From Pogonophryne albipinna (Eukaryota > Chordata > Actinopteri > Perciformes > Artedidraconidae): DNA of 64,000 nucleotides. Shown here one piece after another: positions 23,101-33,917 of this stretch; position 1 is the stretch's first letter, and the number at the start of each line of letters is the position of its first letter. The notes under the pieces are model-generated. The model searched no databases. It was not told the origin of the DNA and saw nothing but the letters and a program-made list of their open reading frames with translations. Both the position numbers and the translations under genes were made by a program. The stretch covers positions 62,001 to 126,000 of the forward strand of contig JAPTMU010000050.1 in NCBI GenBank assembly GCA_028583405.1, in the 5' to 3' direction.

Positions 23101-26100
23101 AAATATCAATGTGTGCTTAATACTGTACATAGCTAATACATGCAATGGTGTGCTGACTCTTAAAGGTCCCATGTCATGCTTTTCTGGTTATTACCCATCC
23201 CCTTGTGTGTTATGAAGGTCTTTCTGCATGTAAACGGTCTGCAGAGTCACAAACCCTCAAAGTACACCCTGTAGCGAGTACAAATCTAACACAGGAAATA
23301 ATTGTCTCTGCTGTCCCAGAACGCCTCGTTGGAGATTTCTCTTTTTCCATTTGTTTCTTCCTGGAACCGCATGACATCATGCAGTTCCCGGAAGAAACAA
23401 ATGGACCAAGGACCTTCACACACCAGGACCTTTAGCGTAGATTTCCAACTAACATGGAGTCCCATTGACTTGCATAGAGCTCCCTGGTTGGTAATAGACG
23501 AGTTGGGATCGCGGAGAAATGCTCTCCGCAGACCCATTCTCACAGCGTTTATCAACCTTTTTCTTACTCAAGAAAACCACACCAGTAAGCCAGCTCACTG
23601 AGCAGCGAGCCTCGCAACGTCCCGACCAATCAGAGCACACTGGGCTCACAGGGAGGGGGGGGGGCAGGAGCTCCAACAAGCCGTTTAGGACAGAGAGTGA
23701 ATACACATACTTTACAGAGATGCTGTATGAGAAACCAATGTGAGTTTGGAAAATTGCACAATATAAATCTATTCTAGTAGACCTCAACAATGGAATTATG
23801 ATCAGTAGAAATGGCCATGACATGGGACCTTTAAAACTCTGTCAAAGAATAAGTTAACGCACCACATCAGAGAGTTTTTGTCTATAGAGCATGTCATATT
23901 GATGGTATACTTCATAAGTGTTCAAAAAGATTGCTGCTTTTCTCCCACACATTACAGTTCATACAACATGTTTATTTAACTGGCTATAGATGAGTGCAAC
24001 CCATCCGGGTACTTTCCCTCTATGTTAGGCCCCGCCCCTTTATGGGTGAAAACAGTTGCTGTCATTGGACTGATTGGGTCCCTTTGATTATGATCTCCGT
24101 GCTCTCTGTGGATGGCCTGATGCCACAGAGATGACCTTTTATCGTCCTTTTCTCTAAGTAAAGGTGTACAAAAATGTGAACTCTGGATCTTTTGTTGTTT
24201 GTTGGCAATACAAGACACAGCAGCTTTAAGGCATTATAAAACAATTTTTTCCACTTGGCGCCAATTCTTAGTTTTAACCCGGAATGTGGGCGGGGCCGTC
24301 ATTTCGCCAGGCAGTGACGTAGTGCTTCTCTCCTCTATTGGTTTTGTTTCATATAACAAACCTGTGATACAGTAGGGCTGCTCTCCTGTCCAGCTCCCAT
24401 CATCTAGACAGGTGCGCTCCATTGAGCCGTACAGTGAGAAGCCTTCATTGCAGGTGAAGCTCAGACAGCTGCCCTCCAGGTAATGTGTCCCATTCTTCTT
24501 CCCATTCCTAGGTGTGGGAAGCCAGCCACAAGACACCACTAGAAGGAACAATAACACATTAGAAAATAAATAAATATCAAAACTGTATGCTGTCCCAAAT
24601 AGTAATAATCAAATGTTTTTGAAACATATGAAAAACAAATGCATTCACTTCATTTACAGTATCTTTGTCTTATCTTATGACATTAGTATAGCTGAATTCC
24701 ATACTGGACACAATCTATTACTGGTCAGGTTAGAGAGTGTCCAGGCATTTTAAGGTATACCATTATCATTTTTTATTTAAAGCAAGCAATAGCAAAGTTG
24801 TATGATACATTTGCATGTTGGCATGTAATACACATGTTGTGCTGTACCTTGCTCCAGGGCTTCTGTAAGGGCCAGATGGCTTTGGTAGGCCCCGAGTGTG
24901 GCGTTTCCCATTCTCAAGCTCTGTGCGGTCAGGGTATCATATTTACAAAACTGGGCTCCTTCTCCCAAGCACATCGCCAACATGTCTGCCATCAGAGGGT
25001 CATCGGGTGTCTCGGGTAGAGAAAAGGCGGGAACAAAGGCAGTGTCATGGCTTGGTGGGAAATAGTATGTATCCATAAGGTACTTTGAGTCATATGTGAA
25101 GAGGGAGGACGTCTTTGAAATGTTCCCTGTGGATAAAAGTAACAAAAAACTCAGTTCAGATACGCATCAATGTTGTCCATGTCCAGCCATCCACCCATCT
25201 TCTACCGCTTTAAAGTGAACACAGCAAATTGCCGCATTGATCAATATGATTGATGTAACATATACAAGTCTTTCATGCTCACAGCTAGCTCCAAAGGTGA
25301 AGATTTCCTCCGGCGTGGCGTTGGCTGGGGAAAGGATCTCTCCTAGTCTGGTCAACAGGTCATCTGAGGGGTCAGAGTTCATGAGACCAAGGAGACCCTG
25401 AGTGTGGTTAGTAAACTCTGATGGAAGCAGGACGGTCACTGCCATGGCTCCTTCACGCACCCGAACCTCCACGCCAACTCCAGAGAGGAAGATTACTGTC
25501 ACATTCTGAAGACTGGGGGTGAACACAAATACTCCTAGAAAAAAAAAAAAAAAGGAGACATTTTGTTTTTACAAAATAAAATAGAGCATCACATTTTGTT
25601 ACAACAATGGTCAACAATGGTCATTAGTGGAAAATCTCATCTCAAGAAGTGGCATTTCGAAACTTAATTAATACAAAGAAAAAATATCTTTCTGGTAATA
25701 TAAGCAGGAAATATGTTATTTAATGTCAATATTATATGCTGTATATAATATGCCGTCTATAATAAATGTAAAACTGCTGTATAATGGCTTTAATAGGGCT
25801 TATAGGTGATGGATAAATACAGAGTAATGAATATTCATAATGCCTTATATTTAAAACAATAATCAAAAACAAAAAGCATTTTATTGGACTTTTAGGGTCA
25901 AGTATAATAATACTAAATAATAGCTACCATTCACTCACATTTTTGCAAGGAACTTAGTTAACATTTATTCCCACAGTTGTCAAATATACAAATATTTAAA
26001 TGCATAATAATTGGTGGTCATTGATAGCTTTCATGAAAGTGAAATAGCATCTTTGGATCTGTAAGGACACACAAAACATAACATTTATTTTCACTTTACT

Positions 26101-29100
26101 TAAAGCAAACAATGACCACTTAAAATAAAAAAAAGTAACTTAATATCACATTCATATGCATTAGCACAGTGATTATAATGCATTATTTAAAAAAACTAAA
26201 CAATAACACCTTTGGGAATTATAATAAACTATGATCCTTGCAAAGTGAGCTAGAGACTAGCAATTATAAGGTATTATGATATGATATATTAGTCAATATA
26301 ATGTTTTATAATTATGTTATAACCATTATGAATATCTTGATTGCTTATAACTGTAACTGTTTAATACAATAGGCAGAGTATAACACATCATACCTATGTT
26401 TATAATGCATTATAGGGTCACACAGAAAGTGTAACCACAATAAAGAATGGTATGAAGTTCTCACCGTGTAGGTCCATCCATCTCTGCTCGGTGAAAGGTA
26501 GGACCTTTTGGTTCCTCAGCACCTGAAGGTGGCCATCTGCTCGACGCACCTCGATGACATCAGAGGTATTTCCCTTCATAGCCACGGATGACAGCACTGT
26601 GGCTTTGGCCGAGGTACCTTGGTGGTCAATATAAACGTCACAATATCACAGATGTGCTACTATGTATGTTATGAAAAATATCACTTGTCAGCGGCTTGAG
26701 CTTCAATATCAGGATGGTTATGTTGGGAAAATACTGAATGTACTCTTCCAAATATCAGAGGAGCACATGATAACAAAGGCCCTACGTAGCTGTGTACGTA
26801 ACCGGATGTATGAATACCTAGAAGAGCATCAGGGCACACTGTTTTAGGCATATGATAGCTATGTGACAACGATTAACATGATGATTCAGCCTATAGGGAG
26901 ATAGACATATGACTGTCATGTTTATTGCTTACGCAGGCCTTAGCTAATCTGAACTAAACGTTGTATACTGCTTTGAACCGGTATTCTGCCTATTGTGAGT
27001 GTAACCCTCTCTTGTATTTAAAGCATGTCAAGGACACTGTTCTGGGAACTATTTGTCCCACGCAGCTCTGTATGTGATGACTACTTCCATTAAGGATAAT
27101 AAATACATGTATCCTGATATTGAAGCTTAAGCCGGTGACGAGTGATATTTTAACAATGTACAACATATTCTGTATTACTGTGCATCTCTCTGCATATCAG
27201 ATAATCTCAATGTTTGATTTTACTGATCTAATGAGGAGAAATAATATTAATGACATGTGATCATCTGCAGTCACTGGGCTCATGGCTGTTGTGTAATGGC
27301 TTGGAGAACATTTTGAAAAATGAAGCCAACTTCTGTTTTTCTTTACCACTTCTGAACCCGAGAGATACTCAGCAAAAACAGGCGGGAACTAACTTATATT
27401 CTGTCATTTGTCAGCGGCAACATGTTTCAATCACACAAGAAATACCTGACATCACTTGCCTGCAGAAGAAAATGAGTGTTAAAGAGTGATTGAGCTTTTA
27501 ACTCTAAGAGGCCCTATTATGCTTTTTGGGGATTTCTGGGCTCTGGTTTCAGACAGAGGGTGAAAAGAGCTGCAGCACAGGCAGCATGAGAAAAATAAAG
27601 ACCTTTATGAACATTAAAGCATGGAAACATGTCACAGAAGAGGCACACCATACAATTATGAAACCTTAACATGAGCATAATTGGGCCCCTTTAAGAGGAG
27701 AGTGCAAAGAAAAAAGTCCAAGCAAAAGAAGACAAAAACAAGTCAAATTTAGAGGCAGGTAATCAATCTTGTGACTGGTAAAAAATAAAAAATCACTCAA
27801 ATAATAAAAAAAGGGTTATCGTTAGTCCTGGAAACATTTTGATCCAAACAAAGCTGCTGCAGTCGTAGCATGTGGTTTAAAGAGTGGACACTTTCACATC
27901 AAATGTGCACTCACCGTTCTTACATTTCAGCGCCTCTGTTCTGGCCTGAACACTCAGCTCTCTGTCTGGAGAAGACACAAGGTAGTATTCTCCTTTGCCG
28001 TTGAAAGTGTAGCTGAGCCTGTCGAACGTTACGAAATGCAGATCCCCGAGGACAACACCTGCGAGGCGACGAGAAAGAAATGACTGATGCGTTTACAACA
28101 AATACTCACATACACGTATTTCTTTCACAGTACATCTCTCACATCAGTATGCGGTTTATTGTTGTCTTTATAGTCTCTGGAGAGCAGGAAGTCAATTGTG
28201 TGATCTAATATGTTTTCACATTGCAACTCTCAGCCGCAGTCTGTAATTCAGTTATTTTTCCTGAAAACTCCTCTGGTATTACTCTAGTGTCCATGTGCAG
28301 AGTATACTGTAGCAAGTGTGTGTCGCACGCAGTGGCAATTTAACATAGATACACTTTTTCTTGCTGTCGCGGTGCACTTCTTGCATCGAAAGCTTTACCC
28401 AAAATTCAGCAAACTGAAACCAGCAACCCCCTTTATTCATCAAGAAATAGATCATGTTTGATGCTAAGAAATAATATAATATCTATTGAAAAATTCCACA
28501 GTTTCTTCCACGCAGGAGAAAAACGTTATATTTGTAATGCAGACTAAAACAATAAACCACAAGCCTTAAAGGGGAAATAGAAGAATTCACACATGTTGTT
28601 CCAAAGACAGCTCAAAGATGTTCCTTTTAAATCCTATGTGATCGAAGTATGGAGTGTGGAACTGCTCTATATTCAATAAATGGTTAAAGATGTGATAGAT
28701 GACACAGCACCGTAGGAAATGGTCTTAGTATATTGGGAAACTTTCTGTTACAACTGCAACACAACAATAGCATAAAGCTTGTTTACAAAAAAGAGGCTTT
28801 TCAGCCCCTTTGCAGTGGCTCCCTCTAGCTTTGAGCAAAAATAACATCTATTTTTCTTTTTTGTTGCACAATGGACACTTTTTTGAAAGGCTCTCTATTC
28901 GTCTCCAAGTTTGAGGTGATACTGTGAAACTGAAATAGTATTAGAATTTGATCAGCTTATATATGCATCACGTCCTTCTACATCTATGTTCTGGCGCCTC
29001 ACGGTGGTAGCTAATCCTCAATTTCAGACTTCCCGGCCTTGGAAAACTAACCATGATTTTTTTTTTATTATTATTTATTCTGCTGTTTCAACAATTAGAC

Positions 29101-32100
29101 AATTTATACATCCAAGAAACAAACACAATTAGAAGAACCGCGAGGGCAGAAAGCATATCTTATACAGATGTAGCCCTCCCGTTAATCATCCAGTTGCAGG
29201 ATAAAGAAAAAAGATACACACTAAATTCTCTATATATAGAATTGTGTTCATCTGTAGATTTATAGACTCACACAGATAAATTCAACTCCAAAAAAAAGAA
29301 AAGGCACAAATGAAATGAAGTTTAATTCTGCGTATTTAGATTCCTTTGCTTTGCAAGCCAACAATAATGGCTTACCTTTAAGCTTGATATATTGTGAGAA
29401 ATCAGCAACCCAAAAAAAAAAAAGGTAATCTTGAAAGACATTTTATATTAATAGAACAATATTGTGAGCTAATGAATGTTTCCATGCTGAACAACGGCAA
29501 CATGACAACGTTTCCATTGGTCCCTCTTCTTTAGAGAAGACCAGGAAATGAAGGATACACGGATCGTGTTCAAATCAATAGGCACGCAATGACTCTAAAT
29601 AATAATGATCACGCCACCAAACACAGATTAAAACTAAAGGAACCAGCTGTTTGGAAAATGTAAGAAGTAGAAGGTACAGGTATTTGTGTTCAAAATGTAA
29701 GAAGTAAAAGTAAAAAGTCATCAGAAAAACATAAGTAGTGGAGTAAAGTACTGATACCAGAAAAATGTACTTAAGTACAGTGACAAAGTATTTGTACTCC
29801 CCTACTTCCCACCTCTGACGTGCACTCACATGAAACCTGCCTGTGTCAGCGCGGGCCTGTGCCAGAGTGCAGGGGCAGGTAATGAGTTCCTCCAGGAAGT
29901 TGGGCAGCTTGTTCTCCAGGACGTCCCACTGCAGACACCGGCTCCTGGCCCAGGCTGCAGACTCATCTCTGAAAGCCTGCTCCAGGTGCCAGGCTAACAC
30001 ATGCCCACCGCTCCAGAGCCCCTCTACATCCCTGCGTATCAACAAACACCATTTTAAGAATATTTGACTTTAATTTTATATTTCAAAGGGAAATAACAGA
30101 GTTTAAGATAGAGCTGAAATTCATTCTGTGGTGGTTAATTGGTCTAATAATCTATTTATCATACTGTCAATCAAATGTCAGGAAAAATTGCACAAAATAA
30201 ATATACTAACACAATTTCAAAAGCCTGGGGTGACAATACTTAAGTTATTTAACAAGTAGAAAAAGCTTAAAATACCATTAGCTTCCTAAGTTTGTTTCTT
30301 AAATGTGTCCTTGAGAAATGTTCTATGAAAGATCCGCAGAGTCGTGTTGAAAAGAAAGCTTGAGAGAATTAAGTAAATCAGGACAGTTTAGTGTTTATTT
30401 ATTTTTAAAAGATCATAAGGCGTTGTAAATTAATTAAAACTTGTATTATATTATTTTGTTTTAACTTAAATCGTATATTTTCCAACTGTAGAATTGTGTG
30501 CGTAGATTAACCAACAAATCCCAATATAGAAAGATTGGTGAATGTCGGAATATTTGAAAAATTTGGTAAGTGGGTTTTAAGGAGACATTTCTTTCTTAAG
30601 GGGCCATATTATGCTCATTTTCAGGTTTCATATTTGTATTGTGTGCCTCTCCTGTGACATGTTTACATGCTTTAATGTTCAAAAATACCTTTATTTTTAT
30701 CATACTGCCTGTTCTGAAGCACCTCTTTTCACCCTCTGTCTGAAACCATAGCCCAGTCTGCTCTGATTGGTTAGCTTTTCAGCTCTGTTGAGATTGGTCC
30801 ACCGGCCCGACTCAGCCTGGTTGTTCCTGGCCCTAGAACCACGATTTAGTCGGGCCAGAAAAAAGGTGAAAAAGTAGCCCCGGGCCAAAACTAGGCCAAG
30901 TGGAAACGCAACCAAAAACGGGCCCGGCACGGCTCGGCACGCTTAAAGCGAGCTACCCGCTGCAGTGGAAACGCGCCATTAGAGATGTCCCAGCCCCTTA
31001 GACTATCACAAACAACTTGTTGGGATGCTAGCCAATAGAAGCGTTATTGTTACATAGTGATGTGACTATGTTATGGAAGTAAACAAAAGTGTCCAATTTG
31101 CATTTCAGGCATGGGGGGAATGTCTTGGGGAGAAACTGGGAACTTTTGGATTTTAGCCTTTGCAGACCATTTACATGCACTGAAACCACAAGAAGCATAA
31201 TAGGGCCCCTTTAAGACTTTTATGAATAAAGTCCAATGCTGTCCCTGTAGTTCTTTAGCTTTAAGATTGTATTAAGCTTTAAAATAGACAGTACTACTGT
31301 CGATCAGAAAATGTTTACTTATGTGAGATATTTCTAAGGATGAGGGATATGTGTTATGGATACCTTGCTCCATCCGACTTAGAACTAGCAGTGATGCGAA
31401 TGTTTCCCAACTTCCAGTCGGAGTAGTCCTCTGAGGGCTCGGGGACGAAGCTGAAGGCACCAGTGTTGGGCAGATTCCTTCCGAGGGAGTACAGGTAGCT
31501 CAGCTCGGCCTGCAGAGAGGATGATCCGTTTACCCCCACCTCAGTGCTCCTGCTGAACTCTCTGTAACCCCACAGCTCTATGTTGACCGTCTCTGCACCA
31601 ATCAAAGAGCTGTTCCATGTCATCTTTAGCCGTCCAGACACGTTTGGTGTGCCGTAGTACTGCCACTGTGTTGCATTCACCAGGATGACTTCAAAGGCAG
31701 GGTCAGCCTTACTGGGGTGGACTAACAGTAAAAACCAGAAAAGAATTAGGGGATCACACAGGTTTGCTCTGCCAAGAGTTGTGCAGATTCAACATAAAAC
31801 ATGTCGGACAACGATAAGACACATGAGAAAATAACTGCATTGAGAAGCTACTTTTGCTTAATAAAAAGTATTGATCAAGTGGTTGCATAAATGGTTTGTC
31901 CGTTCAGCTTTTCATAGCGGAACCACTTTTTCAGAACATTTCTTTCTTTATTTGAAATGCCACCTTATAAGCTTTACCTGAAATGATACTTTCAGAGGAG
32001 GTATTTCTTAAAATGTTCATTTTAAATAATGTTTCATGATACTCACTCATGTATAATGGAATTGACATGACACAAGTCAATTCAGAAGTGGAAAAAATAT

Positions 32101-33917
32101 ATATATTCCAGAAACACACCTGACAAGAACTCTCCAAATCTGTCAAAATGTATCCCGTCAATTGAGACAGTAAATGGTATCCAACCTGTCTCGTACAATA
32201 AAGGAGAGCTACAGTAGCCGTGGCCTTCATCATCAATAAATCCTTCTCGTTCAATTTCACCCTTGAACCTTCAAATGAAAAAGGCACATTTGGTTTTATT
32301 TGTTTATGGCATGTTACGTTACACAACGTTACTACTCGGCCTTCAATACAATTTGTATTCTGTAAACACTCCGACATTCTAGAGCAGTAGAATAACCTTT
32401 CAAAATACCTTCATTCAACATTTAATGACAGTCAATAAATATGATGTCTTTCTCAGGATGAAATGTGCAGCTTTAATCACTCCTGAAATAAAGGATAAAC
32501 TATTTTATATATTAGACTTGCATTTATACTGCATTATCTGAAAAATATAATTAGTTAATCCAAAGTAAATGTGATATTTTGAATCTTTTTTCATCTGCTT
32601 TTATAAACAGGGTTATCATTATTGTAATTATTGTATTTATATTATTATTATTATTATTGATATAAAAATAACCCGTGTGTGCCACTTCTTTAATGAAAGC
32701 AACTCTACTGATCTACAAATACGTTTTTGCAAAATAACTAATTTTTGCTTTTTTTACAACTCCAACAAATTACTTATTACACTGAAAAGATATATGATCT
32801 TAAATGATATGTTATTTTACAGTAAGCAACGTTTTTTTTCGATTTTCTCAGGATTACTCTGTGCCTTTTCTGAAAAATATTGGAATTCACACACAGATAT
32901 CAGTAACGAATACTTAATTGGATAGTAAATAGCCTTGCACAGAACAAAGTCTAATGAAAAACACATGCACTTTGTCAAAGAAACTCTACATATGATCTGT
33001 ATATAGTGTACATATTTTCACTGTGAGAACCTAATCAGATGATGAGACTAGATTAAGATCATGAATATGTCAGCCGTGGTTGTAGACACAAACCTGCAGA
33101 GAAGTCGCCCACCAGGATGAAGGGCCACGCCGAGGATCCTGAGAGCTCTACCGCCTAGCATGGAGCTGGAGTGAGGCATCACCTGGACACACGACTGGTT
33201 GTAGTCTGCACAACACTTCAGCAAAGACACACAGGTTGCATGGCAGGAGCATTTCTCCAACACGTCTCCACACTGTCCCCTGCATGTTTGACCTAGTGAA
33301 AAACATACAAAACATTTTAAATAAAAACAATGGTGGAGAAAGTATTCAGATTAGTTATTAAGGAAACAATACCACTGTGTAAAAAGGCTAAATAAGTCCT
33401 GCTATAAATGTACAAAAGAAAAGTACATATGTATCCCATTTGAGTATAAATGATATTGTTGAATTATAATTATGGATGTTATTAATGTGTTCATCACAAT
33501 GTTGCAGCTGGTGGGGCTACATTTTTAAATAGTACACACACACACACACACACACACACCCACACACACACACACACACACACACATGTATGTATGAATG
33601 TATGTATGTTAATGGAGTGAATTGAAAATAAATCTGAATATTAAAGGAGAGTTAGTATACGAAATAGAACATCGAAATATTCAGGTTGTTGCATCTAGTT
33701 AACATGCACAATGCAAATAAATTATAAAACGCCCATTTAATTTAATCTATTCAAAGGGAAAAATAATAAGGGGCGATTTTATATTTGAACAGCAGGTCAG
33801 CAGCTAGCTCATGTTTATAAATACTTTGAAAAGTTACTTACCAGCTGTTTTAGATGAGAAAAGGAGAAAGATTCCACAGACAAAAATGGTCTCTTTTAAA
33901 TGCCCTCTCGTGTGCAT
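17171..33917 (-). CDS. susd2: Sushi domain-containing protein 2-like (susd2)
   Basis: Type I membrane protein assembled from exons 33842-33917, 33094-33292, 32120-32268, 31364-31721, 29830-30031, 27915-28058, 26465-26617, 25283-25534, 24848-25126, 24362-24538 and 17175-17271, all read on the minus strand. Domain order is signal peptide, eight-cysteine somatomedin B, a long extracellular part, AMOP (first half), von Willebrand D, sushi and a transmembrane helix. This is the SUSD2 architecture, and the wording of several exons (SPLLYE(T)[20 protein letters not shown]) is characteristic. Known SUSD2 acts at the cell surface in adhesion. Two oddities: the exon carrying the second half of AMOP was not found between 29830 and 28058, where the flanking phases (0 and 1) do not fit, and GDPH reads GDLH. 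The start is the ATG at 33917, followed by a typical signal peptide. The gene is divergent from the dhrs13-like gene. It may be intact with an unseen exon, or damaged. Confidence 0.85.
17175..17271 (-). CDS. susd2: susd2 terminal or near-terminal exon: transmembrane helix
   Basis: After acceptor CTCTTGCAG, phase 1 reads [20 protein letters not shown] and then [13 protein letters not shown]. This is a 20-residue hydrophobic helix followed by basic residues, as in SUSD2. The phase fits the sushi exon 7.1 kb away. It ends AAGTCAG|GTGAGT, a strong donor, so a short cytoplasmic tail may lie further left. If the donor is not used, an in-frame TGA (17171-17173) stops the protein. Confidence 0.65.
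22740..22830. repeat. Possible LINE/SINE 3' tail-like fragment
   Basis: AACTTTATTTATGTAGAGCC, then CTTTC and a poorly conserved TTTCACAAGTGAA, resembles the TTTATATAGCACCTTTC...AAAGTGCTTCACA tail found at many fish retroposon ends. Short and decayed. Confidence 0.35.
23164..23830. mobile_element. TTAA-flanked MITE (AGGTCCCATGTCATG ends)
   Basis: Starts AGGTCCCATGTCATG and ends CATGACATGGGACCT, inverted ends of about 15 bp. TTAA lies on both sides (23160-23163 and 23831-23834). Length 667 bp, no transposase. It sits in the last large susd2 intron and contains a strong internal palindrome at 23347-23404. Confidence 0.85.
23347..23404. repeat. Internal hairpin of the 23164-23830 element
   Basis: CCATTTGTTTCTTCCTGGAAC is inverted as GTTCCCGGAAGAAACAAATGG with one G:T-compatible mismatch. 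The 16-bp loop contains ATGACATCATGC, itself partly symmetric. Confidence 0.85.
24362..24538 (-). CDS. susd2: susd2 exon: sushi (CCP) domain
   Basis: Encodes one CCP module beginning [20 protein letters not shown] with the pattern C..P.NG, then C (LSFTC), Y-S-MERTC, DDGSW and PYC. The four cysteines and the tryptophan before the last Cys are present. Acceptor TTCTAG, donor ACAG|GTTTGT, phase 1 out. Reading on past the donor gives non-family sequence, so splicing continues. Confidence 0.92.
24848..25126 (-). CDS. susd2: susd2 exon: linker between vWD and sushi
   Basis: Encodes [20 protein letters not shown], then [19 protein letters not shown] and [13 protein letters not shown]. It matches the SUSD2 segment that ends before VSCGW. 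Phases 1 and 1. Confidence 0.88.
25283..25534 (-). CDS. susd2: susd2 exon: von Willebrand D domain, C-terminal part
   Basis: Encodes [20 protein letters not shown], then [19 protein letters not shown] and [11 protein letters not shown]. The GLLG.xNxDPxDD wording is typical of the vWD domain end. The acceptor is a long T-run followed by CTAG. Confidence 0.9.
26465..26617 (-). CDS. susd2: susd2 exon: von Willebrand D domain, continued
   Basis: Encodes [20 protein letters not shown] followed by [17 protein letters not shown] and QRWMDLH. Phases 1 and 1. A solo-LTR-like element starts 50 bp outside this exon, in the intron upstream of it. Confidence 0.87.
26667..27155 (+). mobile_element. Solo-LTR-like element with 5-bp TSD and long inverted ends
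   Basis: It begins TGTTATG and ends TTAACA and is flanked by the 5-bp duplication ATGTA (26662-26666 and 27156-27160). Inside, a TATA-like TATTTAAAG (27015-27023) precedes AATAAA (27098-27103), the order of promoter and polyadenylation signals in an LTR on the plus strand. No internal coding region remains, so recombination to a solo LTR is the simplest reading. Unusually, the two ends are inverted copies over about 45 bp (ATATCACT.GTCA.CGGCTT and AAGCTTCAATATCAGGAT). A DNA transposon with a 5-bp duplication is the alternative. Confidence 0.6.
27507..27690. mobile_element. Copy of the AGGGGCCCTATTATG repeat family
   Basis: Left end AGAGGCCCTATTATGC, right end GAGCATAATTGGGCCCCT followed by TTAA. 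Shares the GGGCTCTGGTTTCAGACAG block with copies at 30600, 44569 and 50085. The left TTAA is lost (CTAA). Lies in a susd2 intron. Confidence 0.7.
27915..28058 (-). CDS. susd2: susd2 exon: start of von Willebrand D domain
   Basis: Encodes [18 protein letters not shown] and [19 protein letters not shown], the beginning of the vWD domain. The usual autocleavage motif GDPH is GDLH here (codons GAT CTG CAT at 28035-28040 or close by). Acceptor CCTCGCAG, donor AACG|GTGAGT, phase 1 in and 1 out. Confidence 0.88.
29640..29817. mobile_element. hAT-type element remnant, one end preserved
   Basis: Read on the minus strand, it starts CAGAGGTGGGAAGTAGGGGA and continues GTACAAATACTTTGTCAC with TGTACTTAAGTACA, a very common fish hAT MITE end. 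The opposite terminal repeat is not recognisable near 29620-29640, so the other end is truncated or deleted. The preserved end lies 12 bp from the susd2 exon at 29830. Confidence 0.7.
29830..30031 (-). CDS. susd2: susd2 exon 5: AMOP domain, first half
   Basis: Encodes [18 protein letters not shown] and later [19 protein letters not shown], the start of the AMOP (adhesion-associated) domain with its CPC motif. It ends in phase 0 at ...TGRFH with donor GTGAGT. The next exon found needs phase 1, so at least one exon is missing here. A hAT-type transposon end (CAGAGGTGGG) begins 13 nt into the intron. Confidence 0.85.
30600..31210. mobile_element. TTAA-flanked element, AGGGGCCCTATTATG family, with nested fragment
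   Basis: Left end GGGGCCATATTATGCTCATT, right end GCATAATAGGGCCCCT, TTAA on each side (30596-30599 and 31211-31214). This is the most complete copy of the family in the window. The middle (about 30790-30980) is GC-rich, with CCGGCCCGACTC, GGGCCCGGCACGG and GTGGAAACGC words, and looks like part of a different repeat inserted in it. In a susd2 intron. Confidence 0.75.
31364..31721 (-). CDS. susd2: susd2 exon 4: extracellular segment before AMOP
   Basis: A 358-bp exon beginning [15 protein letters not shown], with [22 protein letters not shown] and [15 protein letters not shown] following. Acceptor TGTTAG, donor CAAG|GTATCC. Several Asn-X-Ser/Thr sites suggest glycosylation. Confidence 0.88.
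32120..32268 (-). CDS. susd2: susd2 exon 3: extracellular segment
   Basis: Encodes [17 protein letters not shown], then [20 protein letters not shown] and FDRFGEFLS, matching the SUSD2 region between SMB and the next domain. Phase 2 in, phase 1 out, consistent with both neighbours. Confidence 0.88.
33094..33292 (-). CDS. susd2: susd2 exon 2: somatomedin B domain
   Basis: Eight cysteines in SMB spacing (C-RGQ-C, C-S-C, C, CC, C) lie in the first 45 residues, ending ADYNQSC. The exon then enters the segment [14 protein letters not shown]. Acceptor TTCACTAG, donor CAG|GTTTGT; it ends in phase 2. Confidence 0.9.
33534..33586. repeat. (AC)n microsatellite in susd2 intron 1
   Basis: About 26 AC units with one C insertion in the middle. 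Confidence 0.95.
33842..33917 (-). CDS. susd2: susd2 exon 1: start codon and signal peptide
   Basis: Encodes a 26-residue leader that starts MHTRGHLKE and continues with a hydrophobic core [10 protein letters not shown] before SSKTAG. The donor is GGTAAGTA-like, just after the first base of a glycine codon (phase 1). The next exon supplies GT. Confidence 0.85.
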
